This document shows, one piece after another, positions 26,310 to 33,187 of a stretch of 60,970 nt of DNA. The stretch spans positions 1 to 60,970 of the forward strand of contig NZ_LACH01000043.1 in NCBI RefSeq assembly GCF_000968015.1. The letters are read 5' to 3'. This stretch comes from Pseudomonas fluorescens. Its GTDB lineage: Bacteria > Pseudomonadota > Gammaproteobacteria > Pseudomonadales > Pseudomonadaceae. Both the position numbers and the translations under genes were made by a program. Every line of letters begins with the position of its first letter. Position 1 is the first letter of the stretch. Below the pieces are notes generated by a model. The model was not told where the DNA came from and searched no databases. It saw nothing but the letters and a program-made list of their open reading frames with translations.

Positions 26310-26514
26310 ATCTGAGCCAAGCCCACCGTCAGCTTTGGGTTGTGGATTGATGCCGATGATGACTGGTAAAGAACGGTCAAAAGTGGACGGTGGACACGGT
26401 GATGGCAAATGGGTAGCTTCCTTGCCGTCACCCATGTTGCGTTTCTCCCTGAGCAATGTCGCATTTGCCGTGACAACTTCTAAGCCAACCTTACCGTTAC
26501 GGAGCATATAAGAC

Positions 26515-26877
26515 ATGTCAAACATCGTCGCATGGACCCTGTTCGCCTTGGGCGTCCTCCATGTTCCATTCGGTATTATCAAGTTCAAAACAGCATTCGC
26601 CGCCGCTATAGACTCTGGCTTCGTTGACCAATTCAAAGCGCACGAAGACCGGCGTACTGCTCTCTGGTTTACCATGCTGGGGCCGCTTTTTATGCTCGCA
26701 GGGCAGACAGCGATTCACGCCGTAGCCGTTGGCGATCTCGCGCTACTTAAAATGGTTGGCCTCTATGTGCTTATGATCTCGATCATTTGCGTCATTGCTG
26801 TTCCAAAATCGGGGTTCTGGGCAACGCTGCTGGTTTCTCCGCTAATCATCGCGGCAGGGTATGGCTTGTACGCCTGA
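26515..26877 (+). CDS. DUF6463-family small membrane protein
   Basis: 120 residues with four hydrophobic helices: IVAWTLFALGVLHVPFGI, then WFTMLGPLFMLAGQTAI, then LLKMVGLYVLMISIICVIAV, and a final FWATLLVSPLIIAAGYGL. The pattern matches the DUF6463 membrane proteins. GGAG lies about ten bases before the ATG. No function is known. Confidence 0.78.
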   Translation: MSNIVAWTLFALGVLHVPFGIIKFKTAFAAAIDSGFVDQFKAHEDRRTALWFTMLGPLFMLAGQTAIHAVAVGDLALLKMVGLYVLMISIICVIAVPKSGFWATLLVSPLIIAAGYGLYA

Positions 26878-26893
26878 CAAACGGTTCATCCTT

Positions 26894-26928
26894 GACAATA
26901 GGCAACAATCGGCCAGAAGCAGTCAGTC
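26894..26928 (+). repeat. Dispersed GACAGGCAGCAATCGGCC-type motif, copy 2
   Basis: GACAATAGGCAACAATCGGCC followed by AGAAGCAGTCAGTCA, closely related to the copy at 11425-11453. It lies just after the DUF6463 gene and before the Nudix pseudogene. Confidence 0.55.
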
Positions 26929-27072
26929 AAGAGCAGATCAAAATCACTCATTCCGAAGGCAACCTGGCACCTTTACGAATTTGGCGGGCTCTAAATGCTG
27001 CATTCGTCGATAAACGCACCTTGAAGATGACATTTTTATTACTATCCAGTGGCAATCCTTTCGGGTCAGAAG

Positions 27073-27435
27073 ATGAAAGTCAGAGCTACAGTCATATGCG
27101 AGAGAGATAGGCAAATCTTGCTCGTTCGAAAACTCAAGTCAAAATGGGCCCTGCCTGGTGGCAAGGTAGAAACTGGCGAGTCCATCGCTAGAGCTGCTGC
27201 TCGATAACTCCAAGAAGAAACCGGACTGACCATTGATCAGCTCTTGTATATCTTTGAATTCGATGCAGGCAACACACGTCACCATGTTTTTGAAGCCTCT
27301 GTTCCAGAGGCAGAAAACGCCACGCCTCAAAACGAGATCACCGAGTGCATTTGGTTTTCTATGGGCAAGCTTCATGACTTGGACACAAGCGATGCTACGA
27401 AATCAATTGTCAGGTCATTTCTACGCCGTCTTTAA
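27073..27435 (+). pseudogene. Nudix hydrolase with nonsense codon in the Nudix box
   Basis: From the ATG at 27073 the frame encodes a 120-residue Nudix protein. The box reads GKVETGESIARAAAR, then a TAA at 27205-27207, then LQEETGL. The stop falls exactly on the position of the conserved Glu of the REUxEE core, a GAA-to-TAA change. The rest of the frame stays open to 27435. A single change therefore explains the loss, so inactivation is recent, or there is read-through. The likely substrate class was a nucleoside diphosphate derivative. Confidence 0.85.
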
Positions 27436-27487
27436 CTCTCCCCGGATCGTTCTGGTTCGCGCAAAGGTAAATCGTCTCTTCGTATCA

Positions 27488-27979
27488 TTGGGTTTCTGCA
27501 ATGGGGCGGATAGCGACAGCAAACTGCGTGCCTGTGACTTAACCAAGTTGCGAGTACGAGACATAGCCCATGGGGAACATGTATCGTCACGGGCCATCGT
27601 GAAGCAGCAGAAAACTCAGCACCCAGTGCAATTTGAAATCACTGAGCAAACCCGAACGGTTCTGGAGGCTTGGATGCATCAGGCCCACCTTCGCAGCGAG
27701 GACTTCTTGTTTCCGACCCGGTTGCACGACTCAGACCATCTCTCCACCAGACAATACGCTCGAATAGTCAAAGCGTGGGTGACCGTCATTGGCCTTGACC
27801 CAACCATGTACGGTACTCACACACTCCGGCGAACCAAGGCATCGCTGATCTATCGCAGGACGAAGAACCTGAGAGCTGTCCAGCTCCTGCTTGGTCATAC
27901 GAAGCTTGAAAGCACCGTCAGATACCTGGGAATCGAGGTCGATGATGCTCTGGAAATGGCGGAACAGACGGAAGTCTGA
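27488..27979 (+). pseudogene. Truncated tyrosine recombinase (solo integrase type)
   Basis: The C-terminal catalytic domain is intact. The first Arg is in SKLRACDLTKLRVRD, the Lys in RAIVKQQKT, the HxxR in YGTHTLRRTKAS, and the second His and Tyr in LLLGHTKLESTVRYLG. It matches the small (~200 residue) orphan integrases common in pseudomonads, which end with VDDALEMAEQTE. Its normal N-terminal ~40 residues and start codon are missing; the frame runs back into the Nudix gene. A fused or leaderless product cannot be excluded. Confidence 0.75.
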
Positions 27980-28048
27980 CCACCCACCGCGACGGTCTAT
28001 TTTAGATCGCCGATGTCCGGCCATAAGCGGTCGCCCCAATCACACCAC

Positions 28049-28885
28049 TCATACGGCCGGGAGAGAAATGTCATTTTCTCGGACGAGTCGCTCAACGAAG
28101 AACTCCATATGCCCTCTGGGGACAGTCAGCAAAGGCCAAGTGTCGACCTTTAAAGCGATACCCTGAAATGCTTGGGCGCACTTGGAACGCGGAAAGTGTT
28201 CGTAGACTGCTCGCTGCTTCTGCACTGCCCTGCGCGCACATTCATCGTACGGAACCGCTCCCACATACTGCAGGGATACGTCGAGGAAGTGATCGGTGAT
28301 CTTGGTCAGTTTAGCGAACAGGGCGCGACCTTCCTGCGGGCTCTGCGCCATATTGACCAGCACCCGGAAACGGTCCATTCCGTAATCACGATTAAGTAGT
28401 TTGATCAGTACATAGGCATCGGTGATCGAGGTCGGTTCATCGCAGACCACCAGCAGGACTTCGTGGGCCGCCCGGACGAGACTGACCACCGACGCGCCGA
28501 TGCCCGCAGCTGTGTCAATCACCAGCACATCGAGACTGTCACCGATTTCACTGAAGGCCTGGATCAGGCCGGCGTGCTGAGCCGGAGACAAATGCACCAT
28601 GCTCTGGATGCCTGAAGCCGCGGGGACGATCCGCACCCCACCGGGACCGCGCACAAGTACATCGGATAGCTCACAGCGACCTTCGATTAAATCGGCAAGC
28701 GTGTACTGCCGGGAGAGTCCCAACAGAACATCGATATTCGCCAAGCCAAGATCGCCATCAAGCAATACGACTCGCCTTCCAAGTTTCGCCAGCGCCAATG
28801 AAAGATTCACCGCCACAGTCGTCTTGCCCACGCCGCCCTTTCCGCCGGTCACAGCGATAACTTGCACAGAACGCACACCATCCAT
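28049..28885 (-). CDS. FleN-like MinD/ParA-family ATPase, orphan copy
   Basis: 278 residues. The deviant Walker A GGKGGVGKTT (residues 14-23) is followed by LLDGDLGLANIDVLLGL and then the FleN-type VLVIDTAAGIGASVVSLVRAA and VCDEPTSITDAYVLIKLLNRDYG. Length and motifs match FleN, the ATPase that limits polar flagellar number by antagonising FleQ. FleN normally lies in the flhF-fleN-fliA cluster; none of those genes is here, and mobile debris flanks both sides. It is probably a second copy with a separate role. AAAGGA precedes the ATG. The Asp-Gly-Asp of LLDGDLG replaces the common Asp-Ala-Asp. Confidence 0.88.
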   Translation of the reverse strand: MDGVRSVQVIAVTGGKGGVGKTTVAVNLSLALAKLGRRVVLLDGDLGLANIDVLLGLSRQYTLADLIEGRCELSDVLVRGPGGVRIVPAASGIQSMVHLSPAQHAGLIQAFSEIGDSLDVLVIDTAAGIGASVVSLVRAAHEVLLVVCDEPTSITDAYVLIKLLNRDYGMDRFRVLVNMAQSPQEGRALFAKLTKITDHFLDVSLQYVGAVPYDECARRAVQKQRAVYEHFPRSKCAQAFQGIALKVDTWPLLTVPRGHMEFFVERLVRENDISLPAV

Positions 28886-29318
28886 GTTATTGATTCCTTT
28901 CCATGTGCAACAGGTGCGAGTAGTCGCTAGCTATTTCTAGATACACAATGGTAGCTGAAAAGTTAGACATGGTCCCTGGCTGTATAACCGGATCACCAGA
29001 AACGCTGTAACCCACTACATTGCAATCACGCGAACCAGAACTGCACTGCCACTGCAACGATGCCTTTATCCGCCAAGGTACCGCCTATGCCGGATTCAGA
29101 CCTACTCCCTTCCTGCTATTCAAAATCAACGAAAATCAACTCGCCCTGGAGGCTGCCATCATATAGCCCCGCTTTGGATCGAGCAGCGCGACGCGACCGA
29201 GGTTGTTGGAAATGTGCGCCGCACGCTGCAAACGATCGACAAAAATGAAGAATTCATCAAGATGACGCTCGCGCTGCTCATGACCCCAGAGTGATCGCTC
29301 ACGGGCAGCAATCGGCCG

Positions 29319-29385
29319 AGGCTGTGTAAAACCGTTTTAGAGCCAGCTTGACGGTCTGAATCGAAACAAAAATCCCATTCCTACG
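29319..29385 (-). repeat. 67-base dispersed element, copy 2 (inverted)
   Basis: It begins AGGCTGTGTAAAACCGTTTT on the plus strand; its reverse complement aligns ungapped with 11337-11403. A copy of the dispersed GGCAGCAATCGGCC motif immediately precedes it. The paired orientation frames the accessory segment. Confidence 0.7.
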
Positions 29386-29400
29386 TTTTCTGCCCCTCAT

Positions 29401-29428
29401 GACAGGCAGAATCGGCCCAAAAGCAGAC
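29401..29428 (+). repeat. Dispersed GACAGGCAGCAATCGGCC-type motif, copy 3
   Basis: GACAGGCAGAATCGGCCC followed by AAAAGCAGAC, a degenerate copy 16 bases beyond the second 67-base element. Two further partial copies (TGACAGGCAGCTTTGGG at 29946 and TGACAGGCAACAATCGAC at 29980) follow the SMI1 gene. Confidence 0.5.
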
Positions 29429-29455
29429 GCAGGGTGACGTAGTTCTTTTGCTCCC

Positions 29456-29824
29456 CTACCTGCACTCAATGCAGACTTGTTGAAACCATGCAGAAAAAGA
29501 AGGCCAACTCTCATCTATGTGTCCGTTATGCGACCAGTATCGAACAGCGCCAGACTCCGAAATAAGAAAGTAGTCACCGTTATTTTCAATGAAAGGTAAC
29601 CAATCTCGGGGCACACCTGCATGGCTCCAAGCGGTCTCGGCAATTTCGAATATGTCTAGGTAGCTGCAACCTCTCACTATCAACGCTGCGTCTAGTGCGG
29701 CGTTTTCGACATTGCTACCTTCCTTCAAGAACTGGACATATTGGACTGGGAAACGAAACTTGAGCGCGCGCTCTGCTTCTGCGATATCGGCGTCTGTAGG
29801 GATTCGAAAAGGATCTTCTGTCAT
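29456..29824 (-). CDS. SMI1/KNR4-family protein
   Basis: 122 residues. The SMI1/KNR4 pattern is clear: DADIAEAERALKFRFPVQYV followed by FLKEGSNVENA, then DIFEIAETAWSHAGVPRDWL, then FIENNGDYFLISESGAVRYW and a WPSFSAWF end. In bacteria this fold is a frequent immunity protein against polymorphic toxins. No toxin gene is adjacent, so it may be an orphan immunity gene. The frame is intact and the start ATG follows GGACC-type purines. Confidence 0.85.
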   Translation of the reverse strand: MTEDPFRIPTDADIAEAERALKFRFPVQYVQFLKEGSNVENAALDAALIVRGCSYLDIFEIAETAWSHAGVPRDWLPFIENNGDYFLISESGAVRYWSHNGHIDESWPSFSAWFQQVCIECR

Positions 29825-30102
29825 TCACTCGGTCCGAGTCTTGATGGATGGCGCTGAAACCTGTTTATTCGAGCACCATAACTTAATGAGCACGGCAACG
29901 CAGAAATTGGTGCAGAGGAGCATTGCGCTCGATTACAGCCGGTACTGACAGGCAGCTTTGGGTCGACTGCAGCTACTGGTGACAGGCAACAATCGACGCA
30001 CAAAGCGCCGTCGAATATTTCGCTACTCTGTAACCGTCCAACTTTGTGGGGTCAGTTCAATTTAAGGGGACACCATTTCTAGCCTTTTAAGCAGGTCTTT
30101 CC
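29825..30102. other. Intergenic repeats ahead of the IS66 relic
   Basis: 278 bases with two partial dispersed-motif copies (29946 and 29980). Near 30047 is TTGTGGGGTCAGTTCAATTT, which may derive from the IS66 left end. No gene is seen. Confidence 0.45.
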
Positions 30103-30434
30103 ATGCAGCCACAACGCCGTTCCTATTCCAAATCCTTCAAGGCCCAGGTTGTACAAGAGTGCGCCCAACCCGGAGCTTCGATTGCCAGCGTTGCGCAGAA
30201 GCACAGCCTTACCGCGAACCTCGTCATAAAAGGATTAGGGTACAAACGAGCAAAGCCATGGCGCTGCAACTTGCTTTCATTCCGCTGCCTTTGCAGCTAG
30301 CCGGAGGGCGTCCCCTGGCTCCTTCATCGAGTATCTGCGTTGAAATCCAGCACCCGCGTGGCACCGTCAAAGTGAACTGGCCGGCCGAAAGCGCTGCCGC
30401 CTGTGCCACCTTTCTGCGAGACCTGTTGCGATGA
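30103..30434 (+). pseudogene. IS66-family orf1 (tnpA), frameshifted
   Basis: The frame starts MQPQRRSYSKSFKAQVVQEC, continues ASIASVAQKHSLTANLV, and then loses the frame near 30225. The remainder continues in another frame as RVQTSKAMALQLAFIPLPLQ, then ICVEIQHPRGTVKVNWPAES and ATFLRDLLR. Both parts belong to the small IS66 orf1 protein, so one indel has split it. The tail overlaps the start of orf2 by ATGA, as in intact IS66 elements. Confidence 0.85.
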
Positions 30435-30526
30435 TCCGCATCGACACCATCTGGCTTGCGGCGCGAAGGCTGAACCAACAGCCTTTCGATGGAAGGGTTA
30501 GACCTCAGGGAACAGTGCTCTCAGCC
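30431..30526 (+). pseudogene. IS66-family orf2 (tnpB) internally deleted
   Basis: It opens MIRIDTIWLAARRLNQQPFD. In intact TnpB an IWLA-type stretch occurs near the start and again about 60 residues later before ARRLNQ. Here the two are fused, leaving one IWLA, as expected from a deletion between the repeats. Only about 20 recognisable codons remain, and no orf3 transposase follows. Confidence 0.7.
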
Positions 30527-31057
30527 TTAGGGGCAGGTAGCCCGAGGCCAACCGACGCGCGCTGCACGCAGGAGGCTGGCCTTAACAACCAAGCGGTGAA
30601 ATGGGGCAATAATGAAGATGTAGGCCCGGCCTAGACGGTTGTGGCACTGGACCACGGTTGAAAAAACGAGTTGGCGACTGCCTTCTGGCTCTGCCTCTCC
30701 AGAACACAGGATCGATATCCGGAAGTCGAGGTGCTTGTCGTCCTCTCCCAACACGATTTCAGTCTGGTTCGAGCTGTAGACCTTGAAGATTTGAATCCGA
30801 TTAGCAAGTGTTGCCAAATGTTTGGCTGTCTTGAGACCAAAACAGGCAACGATAGTGTCTCGGACTTTCAAGAGCCATCCGATCCAGGATGGCTGGTGGG
30901 AAAGGATGAATCGAGCTAGCAAGTCTGGATTGGTGGATGTGCCCGCAGGGAGCCGAATCGCAAAAGCGTCCGCCAGGTTCATCGACTTGTAAAGGTGGGT
31001 GATGCCGGACCTCGAGGGGACTGGTACGGACTTAATGAGCTCAAATTCTCGGGGCAT
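30527..31057 (-). CDS. DUF2867 domain protein
   Basis: About 176 residues from the ATG at 31057, which follows AGGAGAG. The DUF2867 pattern is visible: YKSMNLADAFAIRLPAGTST, then FILSHQPSWIGWLLKVRDTI and a central FKVYSSNQTEIVLGEDDKHL. The C-terminal part ends FIIAPFHRLVVKASL. DUF2867 is often fused to NAD-binding domains; here it is alone. It lies 23 bases after the DJ-1/PfpI gene, so the two form an operon that TetR probably controls. Function is unknown. Confidence 0.85.
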   Translation of the reverse strand: MPREFELIKSVPVPSRSGITHLYKSMNLADAFAIRLPAGTSTNPDLLARFILSHQPSWIGWLLKVRDTIVACFGLKTAKHLATLANRIQIFKVYSSNQTEIVLGEDDKHLDFRISILCSGEAEPEGSRQLVFSTVVQCHNRLGRAYIFIIAPFHRLVVKASLLRAARVGWPRATCP

Positions 31058-31080
31058 CGGGGATCTCTCCTGAGTTCTAA

Positions 31081-31749
31081 CTACCAATTAGACGACATGC
31101 CATGTCGCGTTTCTTGTTGCGATGATGTTGTTGAGGCGCCAACTTTTCCTTGTCGGATACTGAGCCCGATCAAGGCATCATAGAGCTCTTGCTGCCCAGC
31201 TGGCAAAACAGGGAGCAACGTCGCACGGCGCTTGTCGACACCGAACCAGGATTCAACCAACCATCCCACCAGATAGAGCGCCGAAAGGCATCCGCCAGCG
31301 GTTGCAACGCTACCCTGGCATACAAGAGGCTGGTCCACGGGCTCAAGTCCCAGAGCTTGCAAGCCCGATCGTGCATCCGGGTGTGTAGTTGCCTGGCCGC
31401 TGAGCAGCCCAAGCCGTTCGAGAATGAAAGCTCCGGCGCATAGGGAGCCGATTCGCTGGCGTCTGGAGTCAAGTTCAAACGACGGCAGGAAATCTGGGGC
31501 GACAAGTGCAGCGGGTACCCCTTCCTTGCCGCTGACGAACAATACCGCGTCGGCATTATTGGCCTCGGAAAGCGGACCGTGCACCGAAACAGGCAGGCCG
31601 TGCGCAGATCGCACGATAGAGCTAGAACCCAATATTCGGACGTGCCAGTCCTCAGTGTTGCGGCCTAAGATGTCCCACATCAGGAATAGGTCGATATCAG
31701 TGAATTGGTCGAAAGCAACCAGAACGATTTTCTTCAAGGCGAGCTCCAT
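31081..31749 (-). CDS. DJ-1/PfpI-family protein
   Basis: About 222 residues from the ATG at 31749. It begins KKIVLVAFDQFTDIDLFLMW, and the nucleophile-elbow Cys is in RIGSLCAGAFILERLGLL. The Glu equivalent is near ADAVLFVSG. The family covers chaperone/glyoxalase-like and amidotransferase-like proteins. A longer frame starts at 31848, but it would run through the palindrome at 31820-31838, which argues for the later start. It is divergent from the TetR gene and coupled with DUF2867. Confidence 0.85.
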   Translation of the reverse strand: MELALKKIVLVAFDQFTDIDLFLMWDILGRNTEDWHVRILGSSSIVRSAHGLPVSVHGPLSEANNADAVLFVSGKEGVPAALVAPDFLPSFELDSRRQRIGSLCAGAFILERLGLLSGQATTHPDARSGLQALGLEPVDQPLVCQGSVATAGGCLSALYLVGWLVESWFGVDKRRATLLPVLPAGQQELYDALIGLSIRQGKVGASTTSSQQETRHGMSSNW

Positions 31750-31819
31750 GAAAAGTGCTGGCGTGCAAAACGCAACGGCCATCTTTGCTGGTGTTCGCAG
31801 CGTATCAATCGGTTGCGCA

Positions 31820-31838
31820 CCATACACAGTCTGTATGG
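31820..31838. promoter_or_regulatory. Candidate TetR operator, CCATACA-N5-TGTATGG
   Basis: A perfect 7-base inverted repeat with a 5-base centre (CAGTC), 25 bases upstream of the TetR start at 31864 and about 70 bases upstream of the DJ-1/PfpI start. This is the expected autoregulatory operator of a divergent TetR pair. Confidence 0.7.
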
Positions 31839-31863
31839 CGCTAAACATGGAGCGAAATAACTG

Positions 31864-32418
31864 ATGAGAAAACTAACTCGTAACCATTGGATCGCGGCTG
31901 GTTTTGAGGCCCTCGACCAAATAGGGCATCTTGGCGTTTCGGCCGAGAGTCTATCGCGCCGATTGAATGTGACCCGCGGATCGTTCTATCACCATTTCCG
32001 CAATCGCGAAGACTTTGTCCGCACCTTGCTGGCCGCTTGGGAAGAAGACTACACGGAGCGCATGCTCGCTTATGCGGCGCAGGGTCGTAGCGCGGGCGAA
32101 ACCTTGAAACGCTACTTGAGTATTGCCGCTGAGAAACAACCTGGTCGGGAAGTTTCCATCCGAGCCTGGTCGCTGCTGGATCCGTTGGTAGGCGAGTTTC
32201 AGCAGCGTGTTGACGCAAGACGACTGGACTTCGCGATACGGACGTGCCGCCGCTTGGTCCATATGCCAGGCGAAGCAGAAGTGATTGGTCAGGTGGCCCA
32301 TCTGTGCCTGATTGGTGGTCAACAGGCAGGGCTGCGGCGTGATGCCGCTCGCTTCAACAGTTTCCTGCATCGAGCCTTTTCACTTTTGGAAGGGGCTCTT
32401 CCACCGTGGCGGGCCTAA
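31864..32418 (+). CDS. TetR/AcrR-family regulator 3
   Basis: 184 residues. The HTH is GVSAESLSRRLNVTRGSFYHHF, and the C-terminal helical domain carries CRRLVHMPGEAEVIGQVAHL. The ATG at 31864 is the first in frame. It is divergent from the DJ-1/DUF2867 pair, which it probably represses through the CCATACA palindrome. It could also influence the RND operon 770 bases downstream on the same strand, although no shared operator is visible there. Confidence 0.9.
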   Translation: MRKLTRNHWIAAGFEALDQIGHLGVSAESLSRRLNVTRGSFYHHFRNREDFVRTLLAAWEEDYTERMLAYAAQGRSAGETLKRYLSIAAEKQPGREVSIRAWSLLDPLVGEFQQRVDARRLDFAIRTCRRLVHMPGEAEVIGQVAHLCLIGGQQAGLRRDAARFNSFLHRAFSLLEGALPPWRA

Positions 32419-32852
32419 GTCATGAGCTAAATGGGGTAACTGAGTAAATAGAGTTCGCGTGCCACTGCAAATGTGTTTGGGGTAGAGACGTCGCTACCAA
32501 TCTGCAACGCTTCAAGCCTTTGCGCGCTGTAGCAATGGCGATTAATGGAGAGCGGACTTATGTTTGTTCATGGAGACCCCCCCAAAAGCGGGGGAAGTTT
32601 TCCTACATTAAGTCGGAACTCCACCCACAACTACCCGCCTCGCCACAACGCGAACCACGCCTGAAAGAGATCGATCGGAACGAGGAACTCTCCAACAAAA
32701 CATTCGCGCTCAGGATGGCTCCTGGAGTGACGGCCAGGTGACGACAGTTGTAGCGGCAAACGTTTCCCGACTGAAGTCTGACCTTTCGCTTACGACTTGG
32801 CCTCGGGGGCGGCTTACGCTGGCATCGAACTTTCTTGATCCCCAGGTCTGCG
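32419..32852. other. Intergenic region after TetR 3
   Basis: 434 bases without a convincing gene. A weak hairpin (CCCCC AAAA GCGGGGG) at about 32580-32600 is followed by AAGTTTTCC and could terminate the TetR transcript. No repeat family was recognised. Confidence 0.45.
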
Positions 32853-33068
32853 ATGAGCCTTAACCCCGAATCCAAATACCCGAGCCGCCGTTCATACGTT
32901 GTCAAGTTGCGCAGTGATGCCGAGCGAGACGCCCTGAAGGGCCGGCTCGAAAACCTGGTCACCGGGCGTCAGCGCGAGTTCTCGTCCGCCGAAGAGTTGC
33001 TGGAATCGATTGGCGCCGATCTGGCGTCAGCAGCCGGTGAGCAGGCAATAGAAAGCGACAGCGAATAA
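32853..33068 (+). CDS. Small conserved-looking hypothetical protein
   Basis: 71 residues from the ATG at 32853 (AGG six bases upstream): MSLNPESKYPSRRSYVVKLR, then DAERDALKGRLENLVTGRQR and FSSAEELLESIGADL, with an acidic tail. Highly charged, helical and without a signal peptide. It resembles small pseudomonad proteins of unknown function. It precedes the RND operon by 120 bases and might be its leader gene, but I see no functional link. Confidence 0.65.
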   Translation: MSLNPESKYPSRRSYVVKLRSDAERDALKGRLENLVTGRQREFSSAEELLESIGADLASAAGEQAIESDSE

Positions 33069-33187
33069 TTCTTTCCCGCATCGACATACAGAGCGCATGG
33101 CGACCGAACGGTGACGGTTCGCTGACGACTTTGCGCACACAGTCCTCCTACGCTGATGCCACCTCGAACCACACGAGTCCATGTCTA

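Larger units (their letters stand above)
28886..29455. other. Gene-poor debris between FleN-like and SMI1 genes
   Basis: There is no complete gene. A short frame at about 29197-29295 (EVVGNVRRTLQTIDKNEEF, ending LLMTPE) may be the tail of a lost gene; I do not recognise it. The 67-base element copy 2 (29319-29385) and motif copies at 29301 and 29401 lie in the right half. Confidence 0.5.

Noticed and set aside
26284..26511. Plus-strand 75-codon frame after the VOC gene
   Set aside because: It overlaps the end of the VOC gene out of frame and has no motif; composition is random.
10421..31000. CRISPR arrays or intact prophage
   Set aside because: No regularly spaced direct repeats, cas genes, or structural phage genes are seen; only the lysis relic at 40.6-41.3 kb remains.
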